Shown in pieces: positions 29,150 through 37,538 of a DNA stretch of 46,988 bases. Where the stretch lies: positions 1 through 46,988 of IMG/VR virus record IMGVR_UViG_3300045747_000487; one strand, written 5' to 3'. The notes under the pieces were generated by a model. It saw nothing but the letters and a program-made list of their open reading frames with translations, was not told where the DNA came from and ran no database searches. Each line of letters starts with the position of its first letter. The stretch's first letter is position 1. Origin of the DNA: a virus. Both the position numbers and the translations under genes were made by a program.

Positions 29150-31261
29150 TTAAAATTTCGACGGCTTGTCGAACTGCTTAAAAAGCTCAGGGTGACGCGC
29201 GCCGTAGTGGTCGCACGCCTCCCTCCAGGTTCGCCTCAGATCGTGCCAATAGGCTGTGTTCCGGACAGCGTAGACCGTGACCTGGCGGTTCCCCACCTTC
29301 AGTTTCGCGGAAGAACCTACAGAAGGCGGCTTAAATCCTGCGCGCTTCAGCTCGCGCGCTAGGGCGTTGCAAGTGGTGCGCTTCATGCCGTTCGGATCGT
29401 ACACCGCCATGAGCTCCTGCGCCGTGGCGAGGTCGCCCAGCACGCGGTTGCCCATCACGTACTCCGGATTGTCGCGTAGCTCGCGCACCCACACCCCCAG
29501 CTCGGACTTCACTATGTCGATCATGTCCCGTTTCGACGCCGTGTCGGGGGCGGGGGCGGTGGGGTCGAAGCCGGTGAGGTCGAGGCGCAGGAGGTGCCCC
29601 CAGAGCGCCGCCACGCCGCCATCCTTGTCACGCCACTGTAGGAAGGTCTTCAGGAAGCTGCGGTCGATTCGCTCGCTGCGCACTTCGTGGACGAAGTTGC
29701 GCCGGTTGTTGTCGCTGAGCATCAACGCGTCCGGATCGTTGCTGGTCATGTAATAGTTTATGCAGTCCGGGACGCTGAAGCTGGGCACGTACTTCGGGTT
29801 CAGGCGTATTGTCGTCTGGCTCGTCATCGTCTTCAGCCGGTTCGCTAGCTTGCGGGAGTCCTGGCCGGTGATGTCGTCGAAGATGATGAACTGTTTATTT
29901 TCGGCCCACTCGTTGCGGTCATCCTCCAGGTCCGCGTCCTTCAGCTCGGCCGCCCCGCGCCCGTATATTTTCGCGATTGTCTGGCCGAGCATCGTCTTGC
30001 CCGTACCTTCCTCGACGCCCCACAGCAACACCGCACTCGTGAGTTTCGCGCCGGGGTGCTGTAGCGGGTACGCGAGCCACTGCTCGAACCAAAGGCGGTC
30101 CGCTGCGGTCGCGCCGTACAGGAGGTGGTCTAGCAGCGCGGTCCACGGCGTTATGTCCCCGTCCGTGGGTTCGTCGAGTCCCCAGCCCGTCCACGTGTTC
30201 AGTAGATTCGTGGGGGACGTGATGCGTGGCTGGCCGGGGGCGAAGGTAATGCCCGCCACTTCAGCGCGGTACTCCCACTCCAGCCAGCTCTTCGCCGTCG
30301 GTACTTTCACGAGCGTTTCGACGCCCTTGGGGCTGATGCGCTTTTCGAAGTACCACAGGTTGCTGAACGCGTGGGCGGTGAACGCCTGTGGGTTGATACG
30401 CATTTCGGCGAGGTGGTCCCACACGAGCCCCGGATTGCGTACATACACGACACGCTCGCTCAGGGCGTGGAGCGCCTCGCACTGTGCGTAGGGGAACGCT
30501 GCGTCCAGCACGCACTCCCGAAACGAGTCTACGTCGTACAACTGCAGGTAATCGTCGAGCCCCATTTTCGCGACGATGTCTTCGTTCGTAGGGATACGGG
30601 CTATGCGCACAATTGCGCCACGTTCGGTGAGGCGTGCTGCTAGGCGTACCTCGGCTGCGACCACGTTCGGGTTCGTCGCGGCATCGCTGTCGTAGCAGAT
30701 CGTCACGTCACGGTCCACGAGCGTGAAGGCGTCGAAGATAGGCAGCAAGGCATCGCCCGCACGGGAGGATTGGAAACACCACACGCCCCCGAGCCCGAGT
30801 GTGGGTATGCCCAGGGAGCTGGCGCACGCGGCTTTCAGCTCACCTTCGGTGATCACGAGCGGCACCGTGGCGTCGGCAGCGATAGCAGCCCAGTCGAGCA
30901 AGGGCGGCATGTAGACTTCGTTGACGGTGCCGTGCGACTGTCCGTAGCGCAAGGACTTCTTGGTGGTGAGCGCGTCGAAGCCCTTGCGCGTGTCTTCCAA
31001 GTAGCGGTAGCGGTAGAACGTGGACGGGCGGCCGTGGATGTCGAAGTAGGGGATGAGGAAGCCGCCCGCCACGGCGGGTAGACCTAGCTGGGCGCATTGC
31101 TCGCGCGTGCAGGCGCGGAACCTGAGCTGTGCGGCGTGCGAGCGGGTGAGTCCAGACCCTTCGATCTTGGCCGTCATGGCGGCGGTGATCGTGGCTTCTT
31201 CGGCGGCTAATGAGGCGGATATGTCGCCACGACTACGGCGGGGTGGTTTGGTTGCTGCCAT
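29150..31261 (-). CDS. Primase-helicase: TOPRIM-like (DUF3854-type) domain plus SF3/D5-like ATPase, 703 aa
   Basis: The N-terminal part reads YFDIHGRPSTFYRYRYLED, then VPLVITEGELKAACASSLGIPTLGLGGVWCF (Glu139, Lys143) and DRDVTICYDSD (Asp191, Asp193), a TOPRIM-like metal site. The C-terminal half has Walker A GVEEGTGKT (415-423), Walker B KQFIIFDDI (456-464) and a later YYMTSNDPDALMLSDNNRRNF sensor region, as in D5/DUF5906 phage helicases. It probably primes and unwinds DNA for the family A polymerase. It is the first gene of the leftward transcript from the promoter at 31464-31511 and is preceded by a structured leader of about 195 nt. Confidence 0.88.
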   Translation of the reverse strand: MAATKPPRRSRGDISASLAAEEATITAAMTAKIEGSGLTRSHAAQLRFRACTREQCAQLGLPAVAGGFLIPYFDIHGRPSTFYRYRYLEDTRKGFDALTTKKSLRYGQSHGTVNEVYMPPLLDWAAIAADATVPLVITEGELKAACASSLGIPTLGLGGVWCFQSSRAGDALLPIFDAFTLVDRDVTICYDSDAATNPNVVAAEVRLAARLTERGAIVRIARIPTNEDIVAKMGLDDYLQLYDVDSFRECVLDAAFPYAQCEALHALSERVVYVRNPGLVWDHLAEMRINPQAFTAHAFSNLWYFEKRISPKGVETLVKVPTAKSWLEWEYRAEVAGITFAPGQPRITSPTNLLNTWTGWGLDEPTDGDITPWTALLDHLLYGATAADRLWFEQWLAYPLQHPGAKLTSAVLLWGVEEGTGKTMLGQTIAKIYGRGAAELKDADLEDDRNEWAENKQFIIFDDITGQDSRKLANRLKTMTSQTTIRLNPKYVPSFSVPDCINYYMTSNDPDALMLSDNNRRNFVHEVRSERIDRSFLKTFLQWRDKDGGVAALWGHLLRLDLTGFDPTAPAPDTASKRDMIDIVKSELGVWVRELRDNPEYVMGNRVLGDLATAQELMAVYDPNGMKRTTCNALARELKRAGFKPPSVGSSAKLKVGNRQVTVYAVRNTAYWHDLRRTWREACDHYGARHPELFKQFDKPSKF

Positions 31262-31327
31262 TTGTGGATATGTCCTTATGACTTCACGATCATGACACTG
31301 CGGTGAACCTCGCTTCGCCCACGAGGT

Positions 31328-31456
31328 GCTCTCACTTGCGGCGTCCCCAGCCGCCTACAAGGTGCCCGGAGCGAGGGTTGACGCGAGAAGCGGTGCGCCG
31401 CTTACGAAGCGCACGACGGAGCCGTGAAACAACGCGCTGGGGTGCCGAGTGAGAGC
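31328..31456 (-). ncRNA. Highly structured 5' leader of the primase-helicase transcript
   Basis: The minus-strand RNA would start near 31457 with GCUCUCACU-CGGC-CCCCAGC (31456-31436) and pairs with GCUGGGG-GCCG-AGUGAGAGC (31351-31328): 20 base pairs broken only by two small bulges. The enclosed 84 bases contain further hairpins, such as GUGCGC...GCGCAC and ACGG...CCGU. The stem begins just where the promoter predicts the transcript to start. It may be a regulatory leader, a stable small RNA, or part of the replication origin. No known riboswitch class is recognised. Confidence 0.65.
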
Positions 31457-31463
31457 GGGGCGG

Positions 31464-31511
31464 ATTATCGGGGATAACGGGGCGGGCGGCAATCGACTGG
31501 TTTGGCAAGCA
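31464..31511 (-). promoter_or_regulatory. Leftward promoter of the primase-helicase with upstream 17-bp element
   Basis: -35 TTGCCG (31487-31492), 17-base spacer, -10 GATAAT (31464-31469). The 17-mer TGCTTGCCAAACCAGTC (31495-31511) lies 2 bases upstream of the -35 box, as at 20424-20440. Confidence 0.65.
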
Positions 31512-31536
31512 TGTAATGCTGAGCGGCTCGGTGTTT

Positions 31537-31620
31537 GTGTTTGTCGAAGCGGGGCGCGTGGGACGCCGTGTTGTGTTTGTCGAAGCGGGGCACGCGGCGC
31601 GTGGGACGCCGTGTTGTGTT
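31537..31620. repeat. Imperfect tandem direct repeat in the intergenic region
   Basis: GTGTTTGTCGAAGCGGGG occurs at 31537-31554 and 31573-31590. Each copy is followed by GCGTGGGACGCCGTGTTGTGTT, with CACGCGG inserted in the second. No open frame here looks coding. Confidence 0.8.
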
Positions 31621-31796
31621 AATTCGCTTGTGTAAATGCTTGTATAAAATTAACAGGCGAAATTGGGTGAAAATCGGCTGTGTAAAATTGCTTGATCATG
31701 CAAGTTTGTCGGCTTGTGGCGCGTGCTTGTTCAAGCAGTTGAATCGTGGCAGGGATGGCCTTAGCGGCAATTCGTGTGCGTACGGCGACAAGCAAA

Positions 31797-32066
31797 ATCC
31801 GCATATCCGCATATACCCATTTTTTGCGCCACAATCTTTATAGGAAATAATTTTTATCTTCTGTATATTAGTTAAAAGAAAATAAGGATATACGGATATT
31901 GTGTTTGTAAGAAGCCACGCCCCGCAGCAGCGGGTTTGTATCCGTATATCCGCCAGAATGCGGATAAAAATGCGGATAATATCCGTATTCGTTTGTGTAC
32001 ACGCGACAGACCAGGCGCCATGCTTGGTTTGCCCTTGGTTTGCTAAAACGCAAAATTCGTATCCGC
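31797..32066. other. Iteron-rich, AT-rich region, candidate replication origin
   Basis: ATCCG or its complement CGGAT occurs nine times in about 270 bases (near 31797, 31805, 31893, 31939, 31947, 31961, 31973, 31980, 32060), usually within ATATCCGCAT or ATGCGGATA and in both orientations. An AT-rich stretch at 31841-31890 adjoins it and could melt easily. Clustered short repeats beside an AT-rich tract, directly upstream of the primase-helicase and between divergent transcription units, are typical of phage origins. The initiator is not identified. Confidence 0.6.
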
Positions 32067-32114
32067 ATTGATCTTTTATACTCATTCTCTAAAAAATGGG
32101 ATACGAGCGACCGT

Positions 32115-32128
32115 GCTTGTCGACAAGC
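32115..32128. promoter_or_regulatory. Perfect 14-bp palindrome, possible operator
   Basis: GCTTGTCGACAAGC is a perfect inverted repeat; a further GCGACAAGC follows at once. It lies between the iteron region and the packaging genes. A dimeric regulator could bind it, but no partner is known. Confidence 0.45.
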
Positions 32129-32355
32129 GCGACAAGCCAGGCCACCTCGCGAATTTGCTTGGTTTGGTTTGTGGTAACTTTGCTTGCTAAAATACACAGC
32201 CGAAACGCCACGCGCCGCGACAAGCTAAACGCCTGTCTACGCGGCTGTCCGTGGCTTGGTCTGTAGGGTGGTGGAGCCTACCCGCCGCGCGACGCACTGG
32301 CGCAGCTCTAGGGGCTTCGCGCGGGGTCCGGGCGGCTATGCGACCCTTGCGCGGC

Positions 32356-32467
32356 CAGAGTCACAGAGTCACAGAGTCACAGAGTCACAGAGTCACAGAG
32401 TCACAGAGTCACAGAGTCACAGAGTCACAGAGTCACAGAGTCACAGAGTCACAGAGTCACAGAGTCA
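32356..32467. repeat. Perfect 8-bp tandem repeat, 14 copies
   Basis: CAGAGTCA is repeated 14 times without a mismatch, ending 69 bases before the small-terminase start. Each unit contains GAGTC, a GANTC sequence. All frames through it are open only because of the repeat, so no gene is called. It may be a slippage-prone spacer, a protein-binding array or part of a packaging signal. Confidence 0.97.
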
Positions 32468-32476
32468 TCACTGAGC

Positions 32477-32505
32477 TTTACGCCCCGCCGCCGCGCGGTT
32501 ATACA
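32477..32505 (+). promoter_or_regulatory. Rightward promoter for the packaging and head genes
   Basis: -35 TTTACG (32477-32482), 17-base spacer, -10 TATACA (32500-32505), about 30 bases before the GTG start at 32536. The TTTAC core of the -35 box is shared with two leftward promoters. Confidence 0.5.
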
Positions 32506-32535
32506 TACCGCCATCCTAGATACTAGAGTGCTGCG

Positions 32536-33081
32536 GTGGCGACCAAACCTGTGTCCAAGAAGCGCGTTGTCGTGGAGGCTCCGAAGCCTACCACGGCAAA
32601 GCCACGCACACGTCCCACGCCCCGCGTGCCTACCGTCGATATGCCACCCACTGAAGCCGAAGCGAACCTGGAGCTGCGCCGCCCTGTGCTGCGCCCCACG
32701 GACGTGACGGGCGTGTATATAAACGAAGCGGGCGTGGAGGTCGATCAGCTGGGCATCGCCGTGGACCTTCGCAAGATGTACAAGCGCGACAAGGAGCGTA
32801 TCGCGGAGCTGGCGGAAGATGGCGTGGGCCCGCTGGCTCTCATGCGGAGCATCGTGGCTGATCCTCGCTTGCCGCTCTCCACGCGCCTCGACGCCGCCAA
32901 CAAGCTGGCGCCATATACAGACCGCAAGCAGCCCACCTCCATCGAGGGCGGCGATAAACCGATACAACACACCATGACTGTAGTGCCCGATATAGTGGCG
33001 GCGTTGAAGGCGTTGTCGCCCGAGGATCGCGCGTTGCTCGTGGGTATGCATGCGAAGATTATCAACGGCGGCGCGTCGTGA
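32536..33081 (+). CDS. Putative terminase small subunit, 181 aa
   Basis: A Pro/Lys-rich N-terminus (residues 1-45) is followed by a helical core: DLRKMYKRDKERIAELAEDGVGPLALMRSIVADPRLPLSTRLDAANKLAPYTDRKQPTSIEG. The 'P L x x M ... R L D A A N K x A P Y x x x K' pattern is frequent in small terminases, which bind the packaging site and load the large subunit. It overlaps the large-subunit gene by 4 bases (GTGA). The GTG start has only a weak ribosome binding site, so the true N-terminus may be further in. Confidence 0.65.
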   Translation: MATKPVSKKRVVVEAPKPTTAKPRTRPTPRVPTVDMPPTEAEANLELRRPVLRPTDVTGVYINEAGVEVDQLGIAVDLRKMYKRDKERIAELAEDGVGPLALMRSIVADPRLPLSTRLDAANKLAPYTDRKQPTSIEGGDKPIQHTMTVVPDIVAALKALSPEDRALLVGMHAKIINGGAS

Positions 33082-34481
33082 AGAAGAGCGCTGACATCAT
33101 CCAGTTGCGCGGCTCTCCACTGGAGCTGATCCTAGCGCAGCCCACAGAGGTCATCGAGGCGGCGCTGGAGGCGTTGCGTTGCGACTGGGCGTTCAACGCC
33201 CGCCCGTATCAGTTGTTGCCCGCTGGGCTGTGGACGTACTGGCTTATCCTCGCAGGGCGTGGCTGGGGTAAGACCCGCACGGGCAGCGAGGCGATGCGAC
33301 AGTGGGTGCGCGAGGGGGCGAAATACCCGAACCTCATCGGCGCCACTGTGGACGATGCGCGTGACATTATGATCGAAGGCGAGAGCGGCATACTTGCCTG
33401 CTGCCCGAAGGATGAGCGTCCGTTGTACAAGAAGTCGGAGCGCAAGCTGGTGTGGCCCAACGGCGTCACATCACTCATATTCACCGCTGACGAACCCGAG
33501 CGCCTGCGCGGCAAGCAGCACGAAAAGCTATGGGCTGACGAGCTGGGCGCGTGGAGGTATCCCGAGAGCTGGGATCAGGCCCAGTTCGGTCTTCGCCTCG
33601 GGCGCAACCCGCAGGCAGTCGTTACCACCACGCCACGCCCCACACAGCTGGTGAAGGAGTTGGCTGCGGACCCGAATACCATCGTGACGCGCGGCTCCAC
33701 GTACGACAACCAGGCCAACCTCGCACCCAAGTTTCTCCAGACGATTGTCGCCAAGTACGAAGGCACGCGCCTCGGGCGGCAGGAGCTGCACGCAGACATA
33801 CTGACCGACAACCCGCGCGCCCTGTGGAAGCGCTCGCAGGTGGACGCCCTACGGATTACGAGCGCACAGCTGCCGCGCATGAAGCGCATTGTCGTGGGCG
33901 TGGACCCTGCGGTGACGAACAACGAAACGAGCGACGAGACGGGCATCGTGGTCGTGGGGCTGGGCGAAGACAACCACGGCTATGTGCTCGATGACCGTTC
34001 GCTGAAGGACTCGGTGAGCGCCTGGGGGCAAGCCGCTGTGAACGCCTACAGACACTTCAGCGCGGATCGCGTGGTTGCCGAGGTGAACAACGGCGGTGAC
34101 CTCGTAGAGGTGGTTGTGCGCCAGGCAGACGCCAATGTGTCCTACAAGGCAGTGCGCGCCAGCCGTGGTAAGCAGACCCGAGCGGAGCCTGTGAGCGCGC
34201 TGTACGAGCAAGGGCGCATACACCACGTCGGAGCCTTCGCCACGTTGGAAGACCAGATGTGCGACTACGACCCCGTCACCGCCACGAAGTCGCCTGACCG
34301 CATGGACGCCCTCGTGTGGGGCTTCACGGAGCTGTTTGGTATCCTACCTGGACAAGGCATGCTGGACTACTTTGCTGAGCAGTACACCGAACACATGAGG
34401 CAGGTAGAGCCGCCGCGCGCGCAGCAGATTGTAGTCGCTGCCCCCACAGCGTTCGACCGTGCGAAGGCGATGCTAGGATGA
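33078..34481 (+). CDS. terL: Terminase large subunit, 467 aa
   Basis: The packaging ATPase and nuclease are both recognisable. Walker A LAGRGWGKTRTG lies near residues 58-69 and Walker B EKLWADELGAW near 147-157. The VTTTPRP coupling motif follows. The RNase H-like nuclease has VVGVDPAVTNNETSDETGIVVVG, VVAEVNNGGDLV and SPDRMDALVWG, which give the acidic metal site. It translocates DNA into the prohead and makes the final cut. It starts with GTG inside the small-subunit stop codon. Length and motifs suit the family of large terminases seen in siphophages and gene transfer agents. Confidence 0.95.
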   Translation: MKKSADIIQLRGSPLELILAQPTEVIEAALEALRCDWAFNARPYQLLPAGLWTYWLILAGRGWGKTRTGSEAMRQWVREGAKYPNLIGATVDDARDIMIEGESGILACCPKDERPLYKKSERKLVWPNGVTSLIFTADEPERLRGKQHEKLWADELGAWRYPESWDQAQFGLRLGRNPQAVVTTTPRPTQLVKELAADPNTIVTRGSTYDNQANLAPKFLQTIVAKYEGTRLGRQELHADILTDNPRALWKRSQVDALRITSAQLPRMKRIVVGVDPAVTNNETSDETGIVVVGLGEDNHGYVLDDRSLKDSVSAWGQAAVNAYRHFSADRVVAEVNNGGDLVEVVVRQADANVSYKAVRASRGKQTRAEPVSALYEQGRIHHVGAFATLEDQMCDYDPVTATKSPDRMDALVWGFTELFGILPGQGMLDYFAEQYTEHMRQVEPPRAQQIVVAAPTAFDRAKAMLG

Positions 34482-34906
34482 GCGCCCGCGAAGCCGAAGA
34501 CATCAAGTGCCCCGTGCGTGTAGGCTCGCGCATGGGTATGCGTGACGTGGGGTATAGCGATCACTGGCTGCGCGCGGAGACGCAGTGGAAGGCGGGCACG
34601 TTCCCGATGGCGGTGCGCGTCTGCTCGTACTGCAGCAGCGTACACCCCGAGGATGCTTGGACGCTCTACAGCGAGCACGCGTACGAGCTGACCGGCAGCG
34701 AACACCCCGGCAAGCGCTACTTCCAAGCACCCGGTTTCTACGCCGCCATTCGCGAGATAGCGTGTGGCGAAGACACGTCACCCCCACACATACCAGGCCC
34801 ACCCGTCAAGCTGTACTTCGCGCACTTCAGCGAGGAGCAGATGGCGGCGTGGAACGCGGCGGTGGCCATACGGCGCGCCAAGGCATTTACGGCTCCGAGC
34901 ATATAA
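34478..34906 (+). CDS. Hypothetical protein with CxxC, 142 aa
   Basis: It overlaps the large terminase by ATGA. CSYCSSVHPEDAW (near 50-62) has a CxxC and a His that could bind zinc; the rest (HAYELTGSEHPGKRYFQAPGFYAAIRE and LYFAHFSEEQMAAWNAAVAIRRAKAF) is not recognised. Its position suggests a packaging or head accessory, but nothing more can be said. Confidence 0.6.
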   Translation: MSAREAEDIKCPVRVGSRMGMRDVGYSDHWLRAETQWKAGTFPMAVRVCSYCSSVHPEDAWTLYSEHAYELTGSEHPGKRYFQAPGFYAAIREIACGEDTSPPHIPGPPVKLYFAHFSEEQMAAWNAAVAIRRAKAFTAPSI

Positions 34907-34979
34907 CAGCTCGCAACGTACCCTGCGCGTGGTGCTGGCGCTCGTGTACGTCCTAACAACAGCGCCGAAGGAAAGCAAC

Positions 34980-35459
34980 ATGAACAACTTTCGTCGCACC
35001 CGAGTAATGCGCCCGCGTGATCACGACTTCGCGCCGCGTTCGTCCCTTCGTCCCGAAGCGCTGCTGGTGCCGCGTAACGGAGAAGGCGACGCTGCGAACG
35101 CCTTCGTGGGTAACGCCACGCTGACCGCGCTCATCCTGCGTATCTTCCAAAACAACATCACACCCGCCAACACGGACATCGCCTCGGGGTATACCGAAGC
35201 GACGTGGACAGGCTACACTGCGCTGACTCTCGCGGCGGCTTCGTGGACGGTGACCGAAGCGAACCCCACCACGTGCGCGTACGCCCAACAGACATTCACA
35301 TCCTCTGCTGGCGCGCAGTCGCAAGCGTGCTACGGGTACTACATGACGCGCACCACTGGCGGTCGCATCGCCGTGGCGGAGCGCTTCACCGACGGTCCGT
35401 ACACAATTGTCAACAACGGCGATCAGATCAAGGTCACCCCCAACATCACGTTCGCGTAA
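34980..35459 (+). CDS. Structural-type protein, 159 aa
   Basis: The ATG at 34980 follows GAAGGAAAGC; upstream in-frame codons lie within the previous gene. Residues 20-159 are rich in Thr, Ala and Tyr: LTALILRIFQNNITP, then SGYTEATWTGYTALTL and YGYYMTRTTGGRIAVAERFTDGPYTIVNNGDQIKVTPNITFA. This 'aerF..gP....nGD.i.v.P.itf' ending is common in small phage virion proteins. It is a probable decoration or fibre-associated protein; its function is unproven. Confidence 0.65.
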   Translation: MNNFRRTRVMRPRDHDFAPRSSLRPEALLVPRNGEGDAANAFVGNATLTALILRIFQNNITPANTDIASGYTEATWTGYTALTLAAASWTVTEANPTTCAYAQQTFTSSAGAQSQACYGYYMTRTTGGRIAVAERFTDGPYTIVNNGDQIKVTPNITFA

Positions 35460-35493
35460 GCAGCGTACAACCATACACAAGAGGAGTAGCAAC

Positions 35494-35778
35494 ATGAACC
35501 CAACCATCACGAAGGGCACCTGGGCGAAGGATGAGCAAGGCCGCATCGGCGTCGCCACGGCGGACGACACGTACAACACGTTCGGACAACCGATCACCGA
35601 CGTGTTCGGCAACCGCATCCAGGCACCCTCCTTCCACCTCGTGGACCCCACCACCGGGGACACCACGCTCATGGTGAGTCGTACCTACGACGGGCTGACC
35701 CGCGCAACCCGCGCCGATATCCCGACGCCACGCATTGCGCACCTCACGGGCGAAGACCTCACGCGGCTCGGGTACTAA
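35494..35778 (+). CDS. Hypothetical structural-region protein, 94 aa
   Basis: The start follows GAGGAGTAGC. The sequence GTWAKDEQGRIGVATADDTYNTFGQPITDVFGNRIQAPSFHLVDPTTGDTTLM is strand-rich, without a signal peptide. It sits between two likely virion genes. No family is recognised. Confidence 0.6.
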   Translation: MNPTITKGTWAKDEQGRIGVATADDTYNTFGQPITDVFGNRIQAPSFHLVDPTTGDTTLMVSRTYDGLTRATRADIPTPRIAHLTGEDLTRLGY

Positions 35779-35779
35779 C

Positions 35780-36166
35780 ATGCTCAGATCGCTGCGTATC
35801 GCTGCCGTTGTAGGTGCCTTGGGGGTATGCCTGGGCGCTTCATCGGCGTTGATCCTAGACCCGCTCGTGGACTATCGCTACGCTGGCGAAGTCCTGCGCG
35901 ACAAGAACGGTAACACGTTGCGCAGCGATAAGACGATCAACGCGTTCAGAAAGCTGTACGTCTGCCCCTCCACGCTCCAGCATACCGGGGCGTGCGCGGG
36001 GTGGGCCATTGACCACGTGGTGCCGCTCGATTGCGGCGGGCGCGACGCGGTGTTCAACATGCAGTGGTTGCCCGATCAGATCAAGTCTGCTCAGGGACCA
36101 TTCACCAAGGATCACTGGGAGCGCCGCGTGTATGGCGGTCACCAGCTTAGCAAGGGGTGCCCATAA
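35780..36166 (+). CDS. HNH nuclease with signal peptide, 128 aa
   Basis: The start is ATG at 35780. Residues 1-23 (MLRSLRIAAVVGALGVCLGASSA) are a typical export signal. The mature part has a beta-beta-alpha metal nuclease motif, CAGWAIDHVVPLDCGGRDAVFNMQWLPDQIKSA, with Asp78, His79 and Asn93 in the active site. Cysteines 62, 72, 85 and 127 could form disulfides or bind zinc. HNH proteins near terminases usually help cut DNA during packaging, but an exported one would act in the periplasm, perhaps on incoming or released DNA. It overlaps the next start (TAATG). Confidence 0.8.
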   Translation: MLRSLRIAAVVGALGVCLGASSALILDPLVDYRYAGEVLRDKNGNTLRSDKTINAFRKLYVCPSTLQHTGACAGWAIDHVVPLDCGGRDAVFNMQWLPDQIKSAQGPFTKDHWERRVYGGHQLSKGCP

Positions 36167-37527
36167 TGGCTGACGGTCTAGTACAAGTTGCGCCGGATAG
36201 CACCGGCAAGAAGGTGGACTCAAGCGAGTTGACGGTTGGCGCGAACACAGTAGAACGGCAGCGTATCGGCATTGCTGGCCATACCGTCGCGGCGGCTCTG
36301 GCCGACGTGGTGAACACGATACTCGCAGGCACGGAGTACGGGCTCATCACGCGCTCGCTGGTCGGTCCGATGGCTGCGCCTGCTGCTACGACGGGCGCTA
36401 TCACCACAGCCGCAACAGTGGTCGGTCCGGTGACCATGGGGCTGTACGACGGCGTCACGGTCACGGTGTCGGGCACCTATGCGGGCGTCAACTTCGGGTT
36501 TTTCGGGTCGAACGACGGCACGCTCTGGTTGCCTGTTCAGGCAGTGCGCACGGATTCCGGGATTGTGGAAACCACAACGGGCGTCCTGACGGCGAATACT
36601 TCGCGCGCATGGGACATCAGCATCGGGGAGTTCCTGCAATTCCGCGTTGGGTCATCTGCGTTCACGTCGGGCAGCGCAGCCGTTGGCATTCAACGCGGCA
36701 TGTTCGCAAGCGAATCGGCTGTTGCCGCTACTACGCAAGGTCCAGCGGCATCCGGCACCACGGTTGCAGGCAACCCGAACCTGATCGGCGGAAGTGACGG
36801 CACCAGTGTGCGGAATGCCTTGGTCGATACGTCTGGGCGCTTCGCAGTCGTTGGCGGCGTCGCTAACGGCGCAGCGGTCGCGGGCAACCCCTTCCTGTGC
36901 GCAGGTACGTTCACCACCGCGCTACCCACCATCACAACCGGCAACGTCTCGCAGCTTCAGGTCACGAGCAAGGCTGAGTTGATCGTCTCGCCCTACCTGG
37001 GCGGCGTGCCTATCTACTCCAGCCCCGCCGCGCTCGCAGACGCCTTCGCCAACCCGACGGTAGGCCACCACGCCACCGACACGATGCTGTTCAACGGTAC
37101 AACGTGGGATCGTGCGCGGGGTATGTCCACAGCCTTGACCACTGGCGACACGGGCGCGAAGACGGCAACGGGCAACGGCGCAACACAGACAAACGTCGGC
37201 AACAAAGGCGTTACGGTTGTTGTGAATATGGGTGCCGTCACGGGTACCACGCCAACCTGTACCATCAAGCTTCAAGGTTCGTTGGATGCGGGCACAACTT
37301 GGTACGACATACCCGGCGCAACGACGGCTGCGCTCGTGGCCACTGGCGTATGGTCTATCACGGTCTATCCGGGCGCACCCACCGTGGCGGGAACGACCGT
37401 CAGCATTGCCGGCTCCGCGTCGTGTGGACAACCCCTGCCGCGTACGTGGCGCGCGGTCTGGACTATCGGCGGCACCACACCCTCCTTCACGATCACCAAC
37501 ATCCAAGCGATGTACCACCAGAATTAA
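36166..37527 (+). CDS. Large virion protein (fibre or decoration type), 453 aa
   Basis: The ATG at 36166 is coupled to the HNH stop. The sequence is dominated by Gly, Thr, Ala and Val with beta alternation. Segments include GLYDGVTVTVSGTYAGVNFGFFGSNDGTLWLPVQAV (near 90-125), a middle AGNPNLIGGSDGTSVRNALVDTSGRFAVVGG, and a jelly-roll-like end (CTIKLQGSLDAGTTWYDIPGATT and SFTITNIQAMYHQN). Such 'FxGSxDGTxW' segments are common in phage fibre and head-decoration proteins. Which structure it builds is not clear. Confidence 0.7.
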   Translation: MADGLVQVAPDSTGKKVDSSELTVGANTVERQRIGIAGHTVAAALADVVNTILAGTEYGLITRSLVGPMAAPAATTGAITTAATVVGPVTMGLYDGVTVTVSGTYAGVNFGFFGSNDGTLWLPVQAVRTDSGIVETTTGVLTANTSRAWDISIGEFLQFRVGSSAFTSGSAAVGIQRGMFASESAVAATTQGPAASGTTVAGNPNLIGGSDGTSVRNALVDTSGRFAVVGGVANGAAVAGNPFLCAGTFTTALPTITTGNVSQLQVTSKAELIVSPYLGGVPIYSSPAALADAFANPTVGHHATDTMLFNGTTWDRARGMSTALTTGDTGAKTATGNGATQTNVGNKGVTVVVNMGAVTGTTPTCTIKLQGSLDAGTTWYDIPGATTAALVATGVWSITVYPGAPTVAGTTVSIAGSASCGQPLPRTWRAVWTIGGTTPSFTITNIQAMYHQN

Positions 37528-37538
37528 GAAGGAGCATC

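Noticed and set aside
31328-31456. Structured leader as a known riboswitch
   Set aside because: No core of a known class was recognised, so it is listed only as an unclassified structured RNA.
31535-32197. Small open frames in the intergenic region on both strands
   Set aside because: They are low-complexity, rich in Cys, Arg and Lys, lack ribosome binding sites and coincide with repeats and the iteron region.
32356-32467. The direct repeat array as a CRISPR
   Set aside because: Units are 8 bp without spacers.
32251-32526. Plus-strand open frame with SHRVTESQ repeats
   Set aside because: It exists only because an 8-bp tandem repeat keeps all frames open. There is no ribosome binding site or protein-like sequence.
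36157-36166. GTG start nine bases upstream for the large virion protein
   Set aside because: The ATG at 36166 is coupled to the HNH stop (TAATG), like most starts in this genome.
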